Below, piece after piece: positions 1-10,482 of a stretch of 64,000 bases of DNA. The stretch is from Ricordea florida. Its lineage: Eukaryota > Cnidaria > Anthozoa > Corallimorpharia > Ricordeidae. The first letter of the stretch is position 1. Each line of letters starts with the position of its first letter. The stretch spans positions 6,416,034 through 6,480,033 of the forward strand of contig OX453280.1 of assembly GCA_949710005.1 (NCBI GenBank). The letters are read 5' to 3'. The position numbers and the translations under genes are program-made. The notes beneath the pieces were generated by a model. It did not search any database and was not told the DNA's origin. It worked only from the letters and a program-made list of their open reading frames with translations.

Positions 1-176
1 AGTTATTAACCAGGCTAGGTCGGCCCTTGCCTCGGGCCGTACTCAAGACCTCGAGCACAGTTTTTTTCCCATACGGACCTCCCGCCCGTATACAAATATA
101 AATTTTCCCCTACCGTCAAGTTCGTGAAATGCGGAAGAAAACGCACAGTCTAGTCTAATGTCCTTGCTCCCATGAG
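1..176. repeat. Possible fragment of a dispersed repeat
   Basis: GC-rich segment with partly complementary blocks (CGGGCCGT near 33 and ACGGACCTCCCGCCCG near 74), followed by AT-rich DNA. No coding signal. It looks like the end of a dispersed element cut by the window edge; the element class cannot be assigned. Confidence 0.3.
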
Positions 177-245
177 TCTTCTATAGCTCAGTGGTAGAGT
201 GTCCGAACTATACGGAGGGTCGTCGGTTCGACACCTATTGGAAGA
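177..245 (+). repeat. tRNA-derived SINE head or tRNA pseudogene
   Basis: The stretch reads as a tRNA-like cloverleaf. TCTTCTA pairs with the 3' TTGGAAGA as an acceptor stem. A box-like GCTCAGTGGTAGAG follows, then an anticodon-like stem TCCG/CGGA with loop AACTATA, then a B-box-like GGTTCGACACC. The implied anticodon would be CTA, and the D-arm closing pair is degraded, so a functional tRNA is unlikely. It probably is the head of a SINE. The A and B boxes are seen directly; the SINE assignment is inference. Confidence 0.5.
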
Positions 246-1591
246 ACTTGAATTTGCTTTTTCCGAAATGCAGAAAAATACGAATTTCACAAATTTTCCA
301 GGTTCAAAATATACCATCTTCGTTATTTCGCAAAAGCAAAACAAAAACAAAAAAACATAAAAACAAAAAATATAACAGTACACAGATTGCTTTTCAATAC
401 ACTGTGTCGTTGTTAGGACAAGAGCTTGGCGAATCTTGCGCCATCAATGGCCATATTCGCGACCAATCAGAAGTAAAACTAAGAACCATTTGTGAATCAG
501 ACCAATCAGAAGTAAAACTAAGAGCCAGTTGCACGTTTTTCTCCGCGCTTGATGCTGACGTCACGTTTCTGCATTGAGTTGTAACCACTTACCATTTTAT
601 GTACCATTTTTGGCAGAAAAGATACCCCTTTCGTATACCTTCCATTGACAAAAGATACCCCTTTCCGTCGTATACCTTCCAATGGAAAATAGTACCCGTT
701 TTAAAAACCTACTTAAGAACACTGCATCCCCTTTATAGCACTTATAGAATGAATGACGTACGTGACGCGTTGGGTGAAGTCCACCAAGCACGCGGATATA
801 GACTGAAATGCGAACCCAACGAGTTTTATTTTTAACTGTTCTAACCGACCTGTCTTGTGAATAAATCGCTAAAACAGAAAGTCTTCTTGTCATTTTCATG
901 CTGCGTTCAGTAAATTAAAACAGTACAGTCATAAGGTATGTGTCTCAGAAATATTTTAATGAAAGGCCCTTTTAAATACCTAAATGACACTCAGATTTTC
1001 CTACCCTTTCATATTCTTCGGTTTGTGAAATCCCTACCCTTTCATATTCCTGAAGCGTGAAAAAGGTACAATTTCCAGCGGAACCTCCCCGTACAGGCCA
1101 TCATTATATCCTCGTATAGGCCCCGGTAGTTGCAGTTAGTTCACTAGACTTAACGTAATCAAAACCACCGAATGGGATGAAGTGATTATAAAGTTAAGCA
1201 CCGCAACTGTAAAGACAATTTTATCCAAAAGTTCTTCATTTAGAGATATAAAAAATAAGTGCGAGGTTTTCATCGTGGCATCCAAATGTTGAGAATCAAA
1301 TCAAAGCAGGAGGCCGCTTCTGCGGAGAGCTTTTATTTGTTTCAAGATGTTTGGATACCACGATCAAACCCGAAGCACGAGTTTCTTTAGATTGCTTCTC
1401 AGAGCAACTATAATTTAAAATTATCACCTAAATCGTAATACAATTGTTACGTTTTTTTCACTGGTTGTACAATTTTGGACATCATTATTATTATCAGCTA
1501 CCATTCATCTGTTGTCTCTCTTGGGTGTTTGCTAAATTTATGGTTGTATTGCTCATTTGCATTTTGTCGGTTTGCTCATTTCGTTTTGCTT
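246..1591. other. Intergenic, no gene seen; degenerate short repeats
   Basis: No convincing coding region. Degenerate direct repeats of a motif like GATACCCCTTTCGTATACCTTCC occur at about 615-700, and a related CCTACCCTTTCATATTCC motif occurs twice at about 1000-1050. An imperfect inverted pair (TCGTGGCATCCAAATGTTGA / TGTTTGGATACCACGA) lies at about 1272-1362. Confidence 0.4.
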
Positions 1592-2005
1592 ATGGCAGAA
1601 AGTAATGCAGTTAACCATTTTCGTGTCCCAGAAAGCGGTGAAGAGGAAAGTAAACTGCCAAAGGAAAGTGTTCCCAAATCAACCGTTTACAAGAATAAAT
1701 AGTCTGCGAAAGGTTTCCAAAAATGGCGCAGGAGTCGTGCAAGTTCCTAAAATAGAGATTGGACTAACTTGCATAAGGTTAATACCGTTACAACAGTTAT
1801 TACAAGCATGGATGCTAATACTGATGAATTATTAGCTCAGTAAATTTTTGCTGGGGGTAGCAAACAGCAAGGGGAAGAAATATCCAGCCAGAACAATTAA
1901 TGATTTAATCTGTGGTTTGCGAAGGCATTTGATAGATGTTGTTGACTTACAACTTAGATCAAAATCGGTGTTATTCATTTCATTGTGGTCTTGAATGAGA
2001 AGTTT
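1592..2005 (+). pseudogene. DUF3504 / Crypton-like protein, decayed N-terminal fragment
   Basis: From the ATG at 1592 the frame reads MAESNAVNHFRVPE..., then through an in-frame TAG at about 1699 (likely an old Trp codon) into SAKGFQKWRRSRASS, another stop, and, after frame changes, ANSKGKKYPARTINDLICGL followed by RRHLIDVV. The block of basic residue, Y/P, ART and GLRRHL resembles the N-terminal half of DUF3504 proteins (the KCTD1/QRICH1/ZMYM-like proteins derived from Crypton tyrosine recombinases), which are abundant in cnidarian genomes. The catalytic C-terminal half is absent. Several stops and frame changes make it a pseudogene. The family call rests on remembered motif similarity only. 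Confidence 0.5.
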
Positions 2006-2035
2006 TTTCTTTTTTGCATTTCATGCGCTGCATAA

Positions 2036-2114
2036 ATCTAGATACCCAATAAAAACGCAATATTCAGATCACTAGTTATCTGGATATGCGTTTTTATTGG
2101 CATGTAGATCTAGA
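2036..2114. repeat. Short foldback element (hairpin)
   Basis: TCTAGATACCCAATAAAAACGCA at the left is nearly the reverse complement of TGCGTTTTTATTGGCATGTAGATCTAGA at the right, with a further ATCCAGAT-type inner pairing. Total about 79 bp. Probably a minimal MITE. Confidence 0.7.
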
Positions 2115-2208
2115 TTCATGCATGTGACGAAGTACTTTCCCCTCAATTGCTGATAACCTCATGAATAATAAATGCGTTTAAAAAATAGAGTTCACTCCTT
2201 TGAAGTGG

Positions 2209-2377
2209 TACAGTCGAACCTCGCCCTCTCGAACTCTCAAGGGAAACGAGAATAGCTCAAGAAGGCAGGGGTTCAAGATAATCAATGGTAAATGACTGAG
2301 AAAATAATCCAAGCGAAATGAGTTGGAGTTAAGTTCGGGGAGTTCGGGGATAACCGAGTTCGAGATAGCGACCTGTA
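2209..2377. repeat. MITE with TACAG-type terminal inverted repeats
   Basis: It starts TACAGTCGAACCTCG and ends GAGATAGCGACCTGTA, giving imperfect inverted termini of about 25 bp containing CTCTCGAAC/GTTCGAGAT. The TACAG ends and the size (169 bp) resemble pogo/Tigger-type nonautonomous elements; that class is inferred. Confidence 0.5.
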
Positions 2378-2399
2378 TTTAAGAAATAGAAAACATGTA

Positions 2400-2550
2400 C
2401 CGTGTTTCTATCGAGTTAAAGAAACACGAGTGGAAGTTTGGGAGAACGAGGAATGTTGTGGGAATACGAGCCGCAGTCGAGTGTTTCCACAGCTTATTCG
2501 AGTTCTCCCAAACTTTCACGAGTGTTTCTATAACTCAAAAGAAACACGAA
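2400..2550. repeat. Foldback element with GTGTTTCTAT ends
   Basis: GTGTTTCTATCGAGTT...GAAGTTTGGGAGAACGAG at the left is answered by CTCCCAAACTTTCACGAGTGTTTCTATAACTC at the right. The arms overlap with direct GTGTTTCTAT repeats, and another copy of the GTGTTTCTATCGAGTTATAAAT motif occurs at about 2621. Confidence 0.6.
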
Positions 2551-2632
2551 GAACATGTTTTCTATTTCTTTTAGAAAACACTGCGACGAAAAAAAGGCTC
2601 GTGCTAGTTCTGTGTTTCTATCGAGTTATAAA

Positions 2633-2960
2633 TCTACTAGTGTTCTATCACAAATGCCGCGCTCTGATTGGCTACGCTACCACTATCTATTCTGTGATAG
2701 ATAGTGAATAGCGTAATGGCGGCCGCTTCTTCACGTTTTCGAAGTGTCCGTGAAGAAGATTTAGACAGTTTACTGGTCGAGGCTGTTCTAGAAAAGACAA
2801 AGTTTTGAACGACTATAGTAGATTTATACTAAAACTATTAGATTATTCGCTCTCGATTTCTATCGCGTGATAGTTGATGATGCGATAGAAATCTCGAGCT
2901 CATAATCTAATTGTTTAATAGAAACATGAATTCTAACCAATCAGCGTGCGTATTTTCTTC
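2633..2960. repeat. Composite palindromic element, copy 1
   Basis: Order of parts: CGCGCTCTGATTGGCTACGCTA (contains an inverted CCAAT box), a short ATGGCGGCCGC stretch, a repeated TTTATACTAAAACTATTAG spacer, then a long palindrome at 2837-2911 (ATTAGATTATTCGCTCTCGATTTC ... GAAATCTCGAGCTCATAATCTAAT). A segment with the same order of parts occurs at 5513-5790. Confidence 0.55.
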
Positions 2961-3087
2961 GGGACTGTTTTCTTAATAGTAACTCAACAACCTTGGCATT
3001 TAGAGCAGCGTGATTGGCTTCCGTCTTCGGGACATTCAACACTTTCCACCTAGAAGTAGGTAAATAGTGCTGGGGCTTTTAGGAAAT

Positions 3088-3175
3088 CCTCGAATAGCTC
3101 AGTTGGTAGAGCACCGGACTACCGTGCGGGAGGTTGTGGGTTCAAACCCCGGCCGGACCAACATTCAGGGTCTTA

Positions 3176-3209
<34 letters not shown>

Positions 3210-3560
3210 GACATCTGTAAATGGTTAGACCTTCTAGTCTTCTCGGATAAGGACGATAAACCGTAGGACCCGTCTCACAACACTTGTTCCTAATAATCTG
3301 TGGGACGTTAAAGAACCCACACACTGTTCAAAAAGAGTAGGGGACGTAGTTCCCGGTGTGGTGGTCGAAATCTACGTCTGGTTTCATCTGATAATTCATG
3401 CATGGGTAGGGTGGGTGTGTGAGATCATATATGGACTCATAGCGGCAGCCGGAGGCGCCTTTACATGCTGACGTCCGATCTCACCCAATAGAAGTGTAAA
3501 GCGCCTTTGAACATATTCATATGCAAAAGTGCGCTATATAAATTCATTATCATTATCATT
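3088..3560 (+). mobile_element. tRNA-derived SINE with (ATC/ATT)n tail
   Basis: The head is tRNA-like: A box AATAGCTCAGTTGGTAGAGC and B box GGTTCAAACCCC, about 45 bp apart, as needed for an internal RNA polymerase III promoter. A non-tRNA body of about 400 bp follows and ends with CGCTATATAAATTCATTATCATTATCATT, a short simple-repeat tail typical of SINEs mobilised by a LINE partner. The 3' motif GCGCTATATAAATTATTA also occurs at the 3' end of the LINE at 56.4-56.5 kb, on the other strand. No protein is encoded. The SINE architecture is seen directly; the family name is not known to me. Confidence 0.8.
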
Positions 3561-4221
3561 AAATCCTTGTGCAAGTGAATGCACTTTAACTAAAATTAGG
3601 ATGCGTTCCATCATTATAATCCGGACTAGTATTTACTTGATTTAAGATCGAATTGTGTTAGTAAAATACGATTCTGCCTCTTCATACATATTGGGCGTCT
3701 TAAATACAAAGAATGAGAAAAAACTGGTTTACCTCGACGTAAAACCTGTAACGTTTTTCTGTTTTTTTTTTCTTTTTTTCACTACTATTCTCCTAGTCTC
3801 CATTGTTTTGTCTCTTTCGCTTTCTTTGTTCAACGTCACTCGTGAACGTAAAAGGTTTTTATACCGAGGATGAGTCGCAAAAACAGCATCCCTGATAAGC
3901 TTTGATATGATTTCTTAAATATTTAACTCATTTTGAGCAGCTGATCAGTAAGTTTGTAACAAAGATGAGAGAAGATCCATTTTAATTAATTTCTTATTTA
4001 TATTGAGCGTTGAATCTTAAATATTGTAATTTGCGTTTCTAGGAAGGCTACGTCTCATAGGAAGCTTGCTACCTCCTTCCTAAAAAGACCCCACAAGAGC
4101 AAAGTGGAAAATAAGAGCGCCCAAGAGCGCCCATGATAAAACTTCCGAGACGTTTCAGGACCGAGGGTCTCCCAGAAGGGGTCCTTGTTCCCTTCCAAAA
4201 TTGCCCTATGCTCCCATGGGC
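3561..4221. other. Intergenic, nothing recognised
   Basis: AT-rich, with a pyrimidine tract at about 3760-3830. The open frames are short and low-complexity, and no exon with plausible splice sites was found. Confidence 0.4.
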
Positions 4222-4323
4222 TAGTGAATCATGTAAGCCTTTACAAAATATCCCGAGATCTCCGTGGGTGGGGGGTAATCAGAAGATCTCGGGATATTTT
4301 GTAAAGGCTTACATGATTCACTA
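4222..4323. repeat. Perfect 40-bp inverted repeat, hairpin
   Basis: Positions 4222-4261 are the exact reverse complement of 4284-4323, separated by a 22-bp loop rich in G. A transcript of either strand would form a long, fully paired hairpin. The copy is perfect, so it is young or maintained. No flanking transposon gene was found. Confidence 0.95.
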
Positions 4324-4818
4324 TCCCTCTCATGTCTCCGCAGCGTTTCTTTACTTGTTCTTCAAAACATATCTGGTTGCCACGTACCCCCTACCCTCAG
4401 AGGTTTGGCTAGTCTTTGCTCTCGTGTTCCCTAAAAGAAGAGTCATGTTCCCTGGTTGCCTACGATATTTAACCTTCGTTTGCTTGTTCTCCAAAGCCCC
4501 TGGGAAACCCTCAGGACAAGTTCGGGCGCAGTAACTGTATTTGGGTAACGAAGACTCTTTTGCCCGTCAAATTTTATTTTGCCAAAGGAGACTATATTTC
4601 CCCTTAAAAACATGTCAAAAGAACAGTTTTGTAGATTTAGTACTTATATATATTATTTAGTACTTCATATTTATATACGATAAGCTCTTAGGACTGAAAC
4701 GTTTTCGGGCTTTTGAGAAATGTACGTCAGGACAACCATTACTATTGAACTCCTCGATAAGAACCCTTGAGAATGCGATGAGCCGCTATGTCCCGCTTTC
4801 ATGATCAGCGGCCATCAC
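4324..4818. other. Intergenic, nothing recognised
   Basis: Contains repeated CATGTTCCCTGG/GTTCCCT-like words at about 4180-4470 and AT-rich DNA. No supported coding exon. Confidence 0.35.
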
Positions 4819-5156
4819 TTAGGAGAAGTGAATTATATTATGAATGACAGCCATCAGCCAAAATATCAAACACATCATATCATCTATCTCGACTGATACC
4901 GAGCTATTACACTTATCCGAATTACAACAATCTACTTTGCACCAGTCTCCGTATCTCTCACATTCCTTTCCGCTGCACATTCCTTTTAGACCACAACCCT
5001 TGCCGTGCATGTGCAGTTCTCGGTCATTTCTTTTTTCCACTCTATGATATTTTATGCAGACATCATATTCCACTGGACAGTTGGCAAGCCACGTATGTTT
5101 CTCACAGTCATCCCATGCTGTATTTGACTCACAAATAATACATGTCAGAGTCTTTC
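4819..5156 (-). CDS. Ly6/uPAR (LU) domain protein, terminal exon with GPI-type tail
   Basis: Reading right to left, an acceptor site (...TTTCTAG) at 5157-5158 opens a frame to a stop at 4819. It carries the LU/three-finger cysteine pattern: LTCIICES, then WDDCEKHTW, LANCPVEYDVC, KGCGLKGMC, WCKVDCC and NSDKCN. The final CC-x3-D-x-CN is the hallmark of the fold. A hydrophobic stretch after the last Cys (MMCLIFWLMAVIHNII) ends at the stop and fits a GPI-attachment signal. Such proteins are usually secreted or surface-anchored with one LU domain. The signal-peptide exon should lie at higher coordinates on the minus strand and was not found, so the gene could be partial or have a long intron. The cysteine pattern makes the domain call strong; the function is unknown. 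Confidence 0.75.
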
Positions 5157-5512
5157 CTAGAAAGCAATGAAACGTAAGAGTAAAGAGTTTCGTTTTCTAG
5201 GTTCACAAAAAAAAAAACAGATAGCGTGACACGCTTACTATTTCAATTTGTTTCCTTAAATGGCTCCAAGACAGTCTGTGTAAGCAATTCATTAGTTCAG
5301 GTGTTTACGACGGCCTGTGTCTGTCTGTAACGATAAAGAATTTTTTGTTATTGTAATTTAATAATAAAAACACAAGGAGAGCAACAAATACTAAACATAT
5401 ATCTTTTGTTTGTAACAACTCGCTTGTGAATCGGGCCGCTTAATCAGCGGTTAGCTGGTAACATTTAGACCCATGTAAAGAATTTGAATTTATATATTTG
5501 TAATTAGTATAA
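5157..5512. other. Intergenic or intron of the LU gene
   Basis: AT-rich with no recognised exon. If the LU exon has an upstream signal-peptide exon, this stretch would be intron. Confidence 0.3.
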
Positions 5513-5790
5513 ATACTCAGGTGATTGTACAAAACCGCACACTCTGATTGGTTCGCTATCTCGGATTATCAGCCGATAATCACCTCGACGAACAAAATGG
5601 CTGCCAGTCGTTCGCGCGCTTTTGATGAAATAAACTTTTTTCGTGTTGTACAATGCTTTTTCTTTTCTTTCTTGAAATAATCACCTGTGTATTTATACTA
5701 AAACAATTATTCGCCTCAGGCTCAGTGATTCTCGGTAAATATTCACCGAGAGTCACTTCGTCTTCGGCGAATAATTGTTAAATAATCCTG
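5513..5790. repeat. Composite palindromic element, copy 2
   Basis: Same order of parts as 2633-2960: CGCACACTCTGATTGGTTCGCTA, then ACAAAATGGCTGCC, TTTATACTAAAAC, then a palindrome at about 5704-5778 (CAATTATTCGCC ... GGCGAATAATTG) with a perfect inner arm CTCGGT/ACCGAG. The two copies are diverged in sequence but match in layout. Confidence 0.55.
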
Positions 5791-5846
5791 ATTGTGTATC
5801 AATGAGTGGCAACATAATCTCGTTCATGGATCGTTCTATTTTATGT

Positions 5847-6361
5847 AGAGCTCTATGAAAGCTGGTTTTTATTTTAGTGACATTGATGTGGAGTTCATGC
5901 GAAGTTTGTTGGAATTTAGTGACGCGATGCAGAGTTCTATGAAAGCTGGTTCCATTTTAGTGACGTCAAGGAAAAATTGATGTTTGGGTAGGATACATAT
6001 AATGTTAAAGTCAAAATGTAATAAGGGTAAGTTGAAGCCACACATATGCGCACTAAGGCGACAGTGGTAGAAGGGATGAAACCCTGTTGCTACCAAAAAA
6101 AAGATGAAGAAATTGAGCTTAAAAGCCAGCAGCCATGGACAACTGTTTCGGCCTTGTTAGGCCTCATCAGCATGGCATTGCTAGCAGATGAGCTCTGGGT
6201 TCCCACATTAGGAATGTCAAAGTGATGAAAAATGGTAGGGTTGTGGGATGTGGCTTGAAATGACAACGTCAAAATGTAATAAGGGTAAGTTGAAGCCAAC
6301 TTGAAGCTTTTTTTTTTGGTAGCAACAGGGTTTTATCCCTCCTATCACTGTCGCCTTAGTG
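5847..6361. repeat. 84-bp tandem duplication followed by a MITE with ~55-bp TIRs
   Basis: An AG(C/T)TCTATGAAAGCTGGTT...TTTTAGTGAC word recurs at about 5850 and 5933. From 6050 to 6361, CACTAAGGCGACAGTGGTAG...TGTTGCTACCAAAAAAAA is answered by the inverted TTTTTTTTGGTAGCAACAGGG...ACTGTCGCCTTAGTG, about 55 bp per arm. A direct repeat (CAAAATGTAATAAGGGTAAGTTGAAGCC) flanks the interior at 6015 and 6269. No coding potential. Confidence 0.65.
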
Positions 6362-6669
6362 TACATATAATGTAAACTTAGTGCAGAAGAGAAAAAAAAG
6401 AAAACGGATTTCGTTCCTGAAACCGTGGAATATAAAGAGACTAAAAATGGAAGCTATATGATAAAAGGAATTTGCATAAGTTGTGGCGCAAGAAAAGCGT
6501 CCTTCATTACCATTACTGATTACGTAAGTGGGGAATATGTACGAGATGATTATTAGTTTAATCAAGAGCCCAGTAATGGGCTCCTGGTTTTATGCAAAGT
6601 GTCTGCCGGTCCGGTGATACTGAGTTGATTGAAATTTAATTTTTTCCCGGTGCGCTAGAACCTGCAGAT

Positions 6670-6766
6670 TCACACTACTTCGTCTGTTACTTCATCTTGA
6701 GAAAATATCTAAAATCGCATCTAAATCTTCGCCAAATATAAAGAGCTGGTCTCCGGCATCCGCCAT
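6670..6766 (-). pseudogene. First-exon fragment of an expanded cnidarian family (MADAGDQLF...)
   Basis: ATG at 6766 (context AAGATGGCGG) reads MADAGDQLFIFGEDLDAIL then DIFSR and a stop. A one-base shift continues as QDEVTDEVV. The short acidic start resembles the first exon of multi-copy cnidarian genes that I recall only loosely. The frameshift and the missing downstream exons suggest a dead fragment. Low-confidence family link. Confidence 0.3.
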
Positions 6767-8300
6767 CTTGTTTGCCGTGTGCACGGTCAAAGTCAGGTGA
6801 CGGGTCAACTCAGCATCGTAGACCGCTATATTGTCACGCACTTTGAAGTTTGCCGCGTTTGATAACCAATCCCTTCTACTAAATATGGTTTTTGAGATTT
6901 GCAGGTGTTGACGACTATGATGACCCCGAGAACAACATCAGTGAAAAACTGAATTTGGTTTCCGGTGTTAATGGTGGCGGGCTTGTTTCATCTTCTTTCC
7001 ATATTTCTTTCAAACTGTAGAATTTTCCAATTCTTGCCGTTTGCCACATTTCATTCCGAATTTCTCTGGGCGACTTCGCTGTTGTACACACGCAACTTCG
7101 AGAAAACTTGAATATTGCTAATTTCAAGTGGTTGCTTTACAGAAGACGACAAAAATTAAAACTAATCAACTGTATTTTGCACGTGTAGTTTCACCGAGTC
7201 GTTCATTAACACTATTCTTGGTTGCCGTCCTTGTCGAAGTTGTCGTCGTCGTATCGTCTTAAGCACCTTAACATAAATGAAATTGTTCCCGAAGAATCGT
7301 TTAACTAGCTGAACAAACCATCTTGTTTATGGAAAAACTCCAAAGAGATGATGACCATAAGGCCGGTACAGATACTTGCGTTTCGAAATTAAAATACTAG
7401 CGTGCAACACCTCTCTAAGATTCAGTTATATTAACAACTAGTTGGCCTGACCTACCTCCAAAAGAGAAAATAATAAAGACGAGGAAAAGGGACAAAACAG
7501 TCTTCCACATTTCGCAACAGTACAAAAAACTTGCTGTCAGACGTCCCTGAAAAAGAAAACACATTCAAATGTTGAAATCATTATGATCAAATGTTGAGAT
7601 GTTGAAATCACTATGATTCTCACAGGAAACGTGGAATAATTCGCCAGAAAAGATACAATCTTGGAAAGACCAAAGCAGAACCTTGTGATTAAGCCTTGCG
7701 AAAAGAAATACAAAACAGAGATCTTAGTCAACTTTAAAAAAACAGTAAGTTGTCAAATAATAATAATTTGACAAAAAGTAGTGAACAAATCCCACCCAAA
7801 AACTCATCATCTTTTGCGTTAAACAGTATTTTGAATGACATGTTTGTTCCTAAGCGCCGAGGGCTCATTTTGGGGACTAAGTTAATAAAATGCGCTGTTT
7901 TAGAGAACGTGCAGACGTCATAACAACAACAACGAAAATGAGAAAGTAGTGTAAGCTGACCACGACGAAAATTATTTAGAAAATTCATAGTTGTCTTTGA
8001 TATGTATGTTGCGGTTCAATTTTAACCTTGGTTTAAATTTTATTAACCTTTGTTTCAAATTCATTATCATACATTACCATACCAACAAAAAATTGAACCA
8101 CAACATATACCTTCACCACTTCAAAGATTACCAAAAAACGGCAAAATACGAATTTTCCTCTTAAGCAATATGGTAATAACGCCAGCAAAACGTTCGACAG
8201 AGGCAAGCAGAGTGAGTAATAAAAATGATAATTATCATAATAATAATAACAACAATAATGAGAGAATGGTGGTAAACAACCCAGTGGTTCAATTGCCATT
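6767..8300. other. Intergenic, nothing recognised
   Basis: No open frame with a recognisable domain and no clear inverted repeats. It contains AT-rich blocks and a short (AAT/AAC)n run at about 8225-8260. Confidence 0.35.
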
Positions 8301-9470
8301 CTATACATGCCAAGAGAGAAGAGAGGTAGAGGTCTGCGCTCGATCAAAGAGGAGTACAAAGTAACAAAGATAAAGTTGACAGTGAAGCTACTATATAGAA
8401 ATGGTGGCCCAGCGATGGCGATGGTCCGCGAGTTTGAAGAGAGAGCGGAAGAGTTGGGTCATAGCTCGTTAGCTAAAGAGGCAGCAAGATATGCAGAGAA
8501 GCTAAGATTGGTCTCCAGTTGCAGCTGAAGTACCCAAACCCAACTTGCATGAAGCATGATAGTGGAGAGGTGATAACAGCAGAGAAACTGAAGGCAGGGT
8601 TGAGAAGGGGTCTGAAACAGAAGACATGGGATGCGGTACATGAACAGAGCTGGCAGAGGAAACTAACCTCCATGAGAAGGGAAGACAAGAGCCTTAATTT
8701 CGATGGATGTTTCCAGTGGCTAAGCGGTTGGAAACAATGCCCAACACCTACAGTGGTGGGGATGTTTGAGCTCTACGAACAGTTACGTGGCTGTATGCCT
8801 GCCAGAAAATGCACACGGACACGACGGGCGAAGTGATGTGCAGGCCAAGTAATGAGGCTCCTGAAAGTATAGCTCATGTCCTGGCGGGTTGTACCGCCCT
8901 TGCGCAGAACAAGTACACTACCCGACATAATGAACCAGCCCTGAAGATCCTTTTCTTCGAGATGTTGCAAGACTCAGGCCTTGTAGACTCAGCGCCACCT
9001 TGGTACTAGCCACTGAAACCGAAACCAGTGTACGAGTCGAACAACGCGCCGCAAGCATTCTGGGATGTCCCCCTATTCGCGGAGCACCCTTAAGTTAGAG
9101 TCAACAGTATGGATGCGCGCATTATCAACCAGGTGTCAAACCGAGTCATAACGCTGGAGATAAATTGCCCATGGGTTACAAATCGGGAGAAAAAGAAGGA
9201 GGAGAAAACCATGAAATACGGACCGCTTCGCTGGGAAGCAGAAGTACCAAGGATATGAAGTGAAACAATATAACATCATAATGGTGTATTAAGGGGATGG
9301 TGCCAAGACTCAATTCGAGCTTAAGGAGTTGGTCGGAAGAAAGAGTGAGGGAGTTCTTCATAACATGCAGAAGGCTGTAATCTCAGGAACATTGAACATT
9401 TCTCGGAAGTTTCAAGTTGCAACACGAACAGTGAATATCGCTCCCTATTTATTACCTTCCTTCCTCCAAT
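8301..9470 (+). pseudogene. Non-LTR retrotransposon pol, 3' (C-terminal) remnant
   Basis: A discontinuous reading frame. An N-terminal piece has REFEERAEELGHSSLAKEAA and LQLKYPNPTC. The middle piece runs ITAEKLKAGLRRG, KTWDAVHEQSWQ and GCFQWLSGWKQCPT. A third piece has EVMCRPSNEAPESIAHVLAG, C, ALKILFFEMLQD and PPWY. After a stop, weaker homology continues (WDVPLF, NCPWVTNREKK, KYGPLRW, SGTLNISRKFQV). The Cx(n)H(x3)GC knuckle and the following acidic/aromatic blocks resemble the C-terminal part, after the RT domain, of a reverse transcriptase family common in cnidarian genomes. RT motifs themselves are absent, and several frameshifts and stops make it inactive. The class is inferred; it is consistent with a 5'-truncated insertion. 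Confidence 0.55.
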
Positions 9471-9715
9471 ATTTTCGGTCCATCCAGGAAATTATTAACA
9501 GCCGAATAAGTAATATATTTGAGAAGATTTTAAGGATTTTATAACTACCACTTTATTTTTATTTCGGAGCACTATTTATAGTGCTAATTTTTATATACAA
9601 TTTAAATTTTAAGTCTATATCCTTATACTAAGTTTTCACCATAGTCAACGGGCTACGCTCACGCGCCCGGTCATACTATTTTAATTGTATATAGCACACA
9701 AAAGCTCTAAGTGGA

Positions 9716-9911
9716 TAATAATAATAATAGTAACAATAATAATAATAATAATAAAAATAATAATAATAATGACAACGACAATGACAATGACAATGATAAC
9801 TACAATGACAATGACAATGACAGTGACAGTGACAGTGACAACGACAACGACAACGACAACGACAATGACAGTGACAGTAACAATAACAATAACAATTACA
9901 ATTACAATGAC

Positions 9912-9942
<31 letters not shown>

Positions 9943-9950
9943 TTTCGTGC
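9716..9950. repeat. Compound microsatellite (AAT)n-(GACAAT)n-(GACAGT)n-(AAC)n-(GATAAT)n
   Basis: Trinucleotide and hexanucleotide arrays that grade into each other. All frames are open for long distances because of composition only, so the long open frames here are not genes. Confidence 0.95.
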
Positions 9951-10105
9951 ACGGTTCGTCCACTCGTTATTTTTAATTTCCTTTTCTATATTCATCAACA
10001 GACAAAAAAAACAATCTACAGTCCTATTTTCAGTTTTTCATTTAAAATGATACTAATACAGAACCTGATCTTACCTGAAACACAGTGTCCTATTAAATTT
10101 AAAAT

Positions 10106-10336
10106 TAACCCTCTAAGCCCCGAGGGGTCTCCCTGTGACGAGTAAAATCGTCTGGCGTTAGCCAGAGTAAAATCTATAAAGACACTATTGGGGCTTAAAG
10201 GGTTAAGGAGATAGTTTTTAACCCTCTAAGCCCCGAGGGGTCTCCCTGTGACGAGTAAAATCGTCTGGCATTAGCCAGAGTAAAATCGTCTGGCGTTAGC
10301 CAGAGTAAAATCTATAAAGACATTGGAGGGTTAAAG
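10106..10336. repeat. Two MITE copies with TTAACCCTCTAAGCCCC ends
   Basis: AACCCTCTAAGCCCCGAGGGGTCTCCCTGTGACGAGTAAAATCGTCTGG... occurs at about 10110 and again at about 10219. The first copy ends GGGGCTTAAAGGGTTAA, the inverted form of its start. An internal GTCTGGCGTTAGCCAGA stem-loop is duplicated in the second copy. TTAA-like flanks suggest a piggyBac-type or similar nonautonomous element; this is inference. Confidence 0.7.
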
Positions 10337-10482
10337 CCACTTCACCTGATTAATGTACATAAAAAAAAAGTCAAAATATATTAAATTTACAAAATAATCG
10401 TCTTTTTACTTCTAAACCGAGACAATAAGGCAAAAACTAAATAAATTTAGGTTTCATCGTTTTTCCTTTAACAAAAAAAGAA

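Noticed and set aside
177-245. Functional tRNA gene
   Set aside because: Degraded D-arm closing pairs and an implied CTA anticodon; more likely a SINE head.
3088-3165. Functional tRNA gene
   Set aside because: The tRNA-like part is followed by a SINE body and tail, and the acceptor stem does not close properly.
9681-10145. Long open frames with Asn/Asp, Ile/Val or Tyr/His repeats
   Set aside because: They are translations of a compound microsatellite that is open in nearly all frames; no unique protein sequence.
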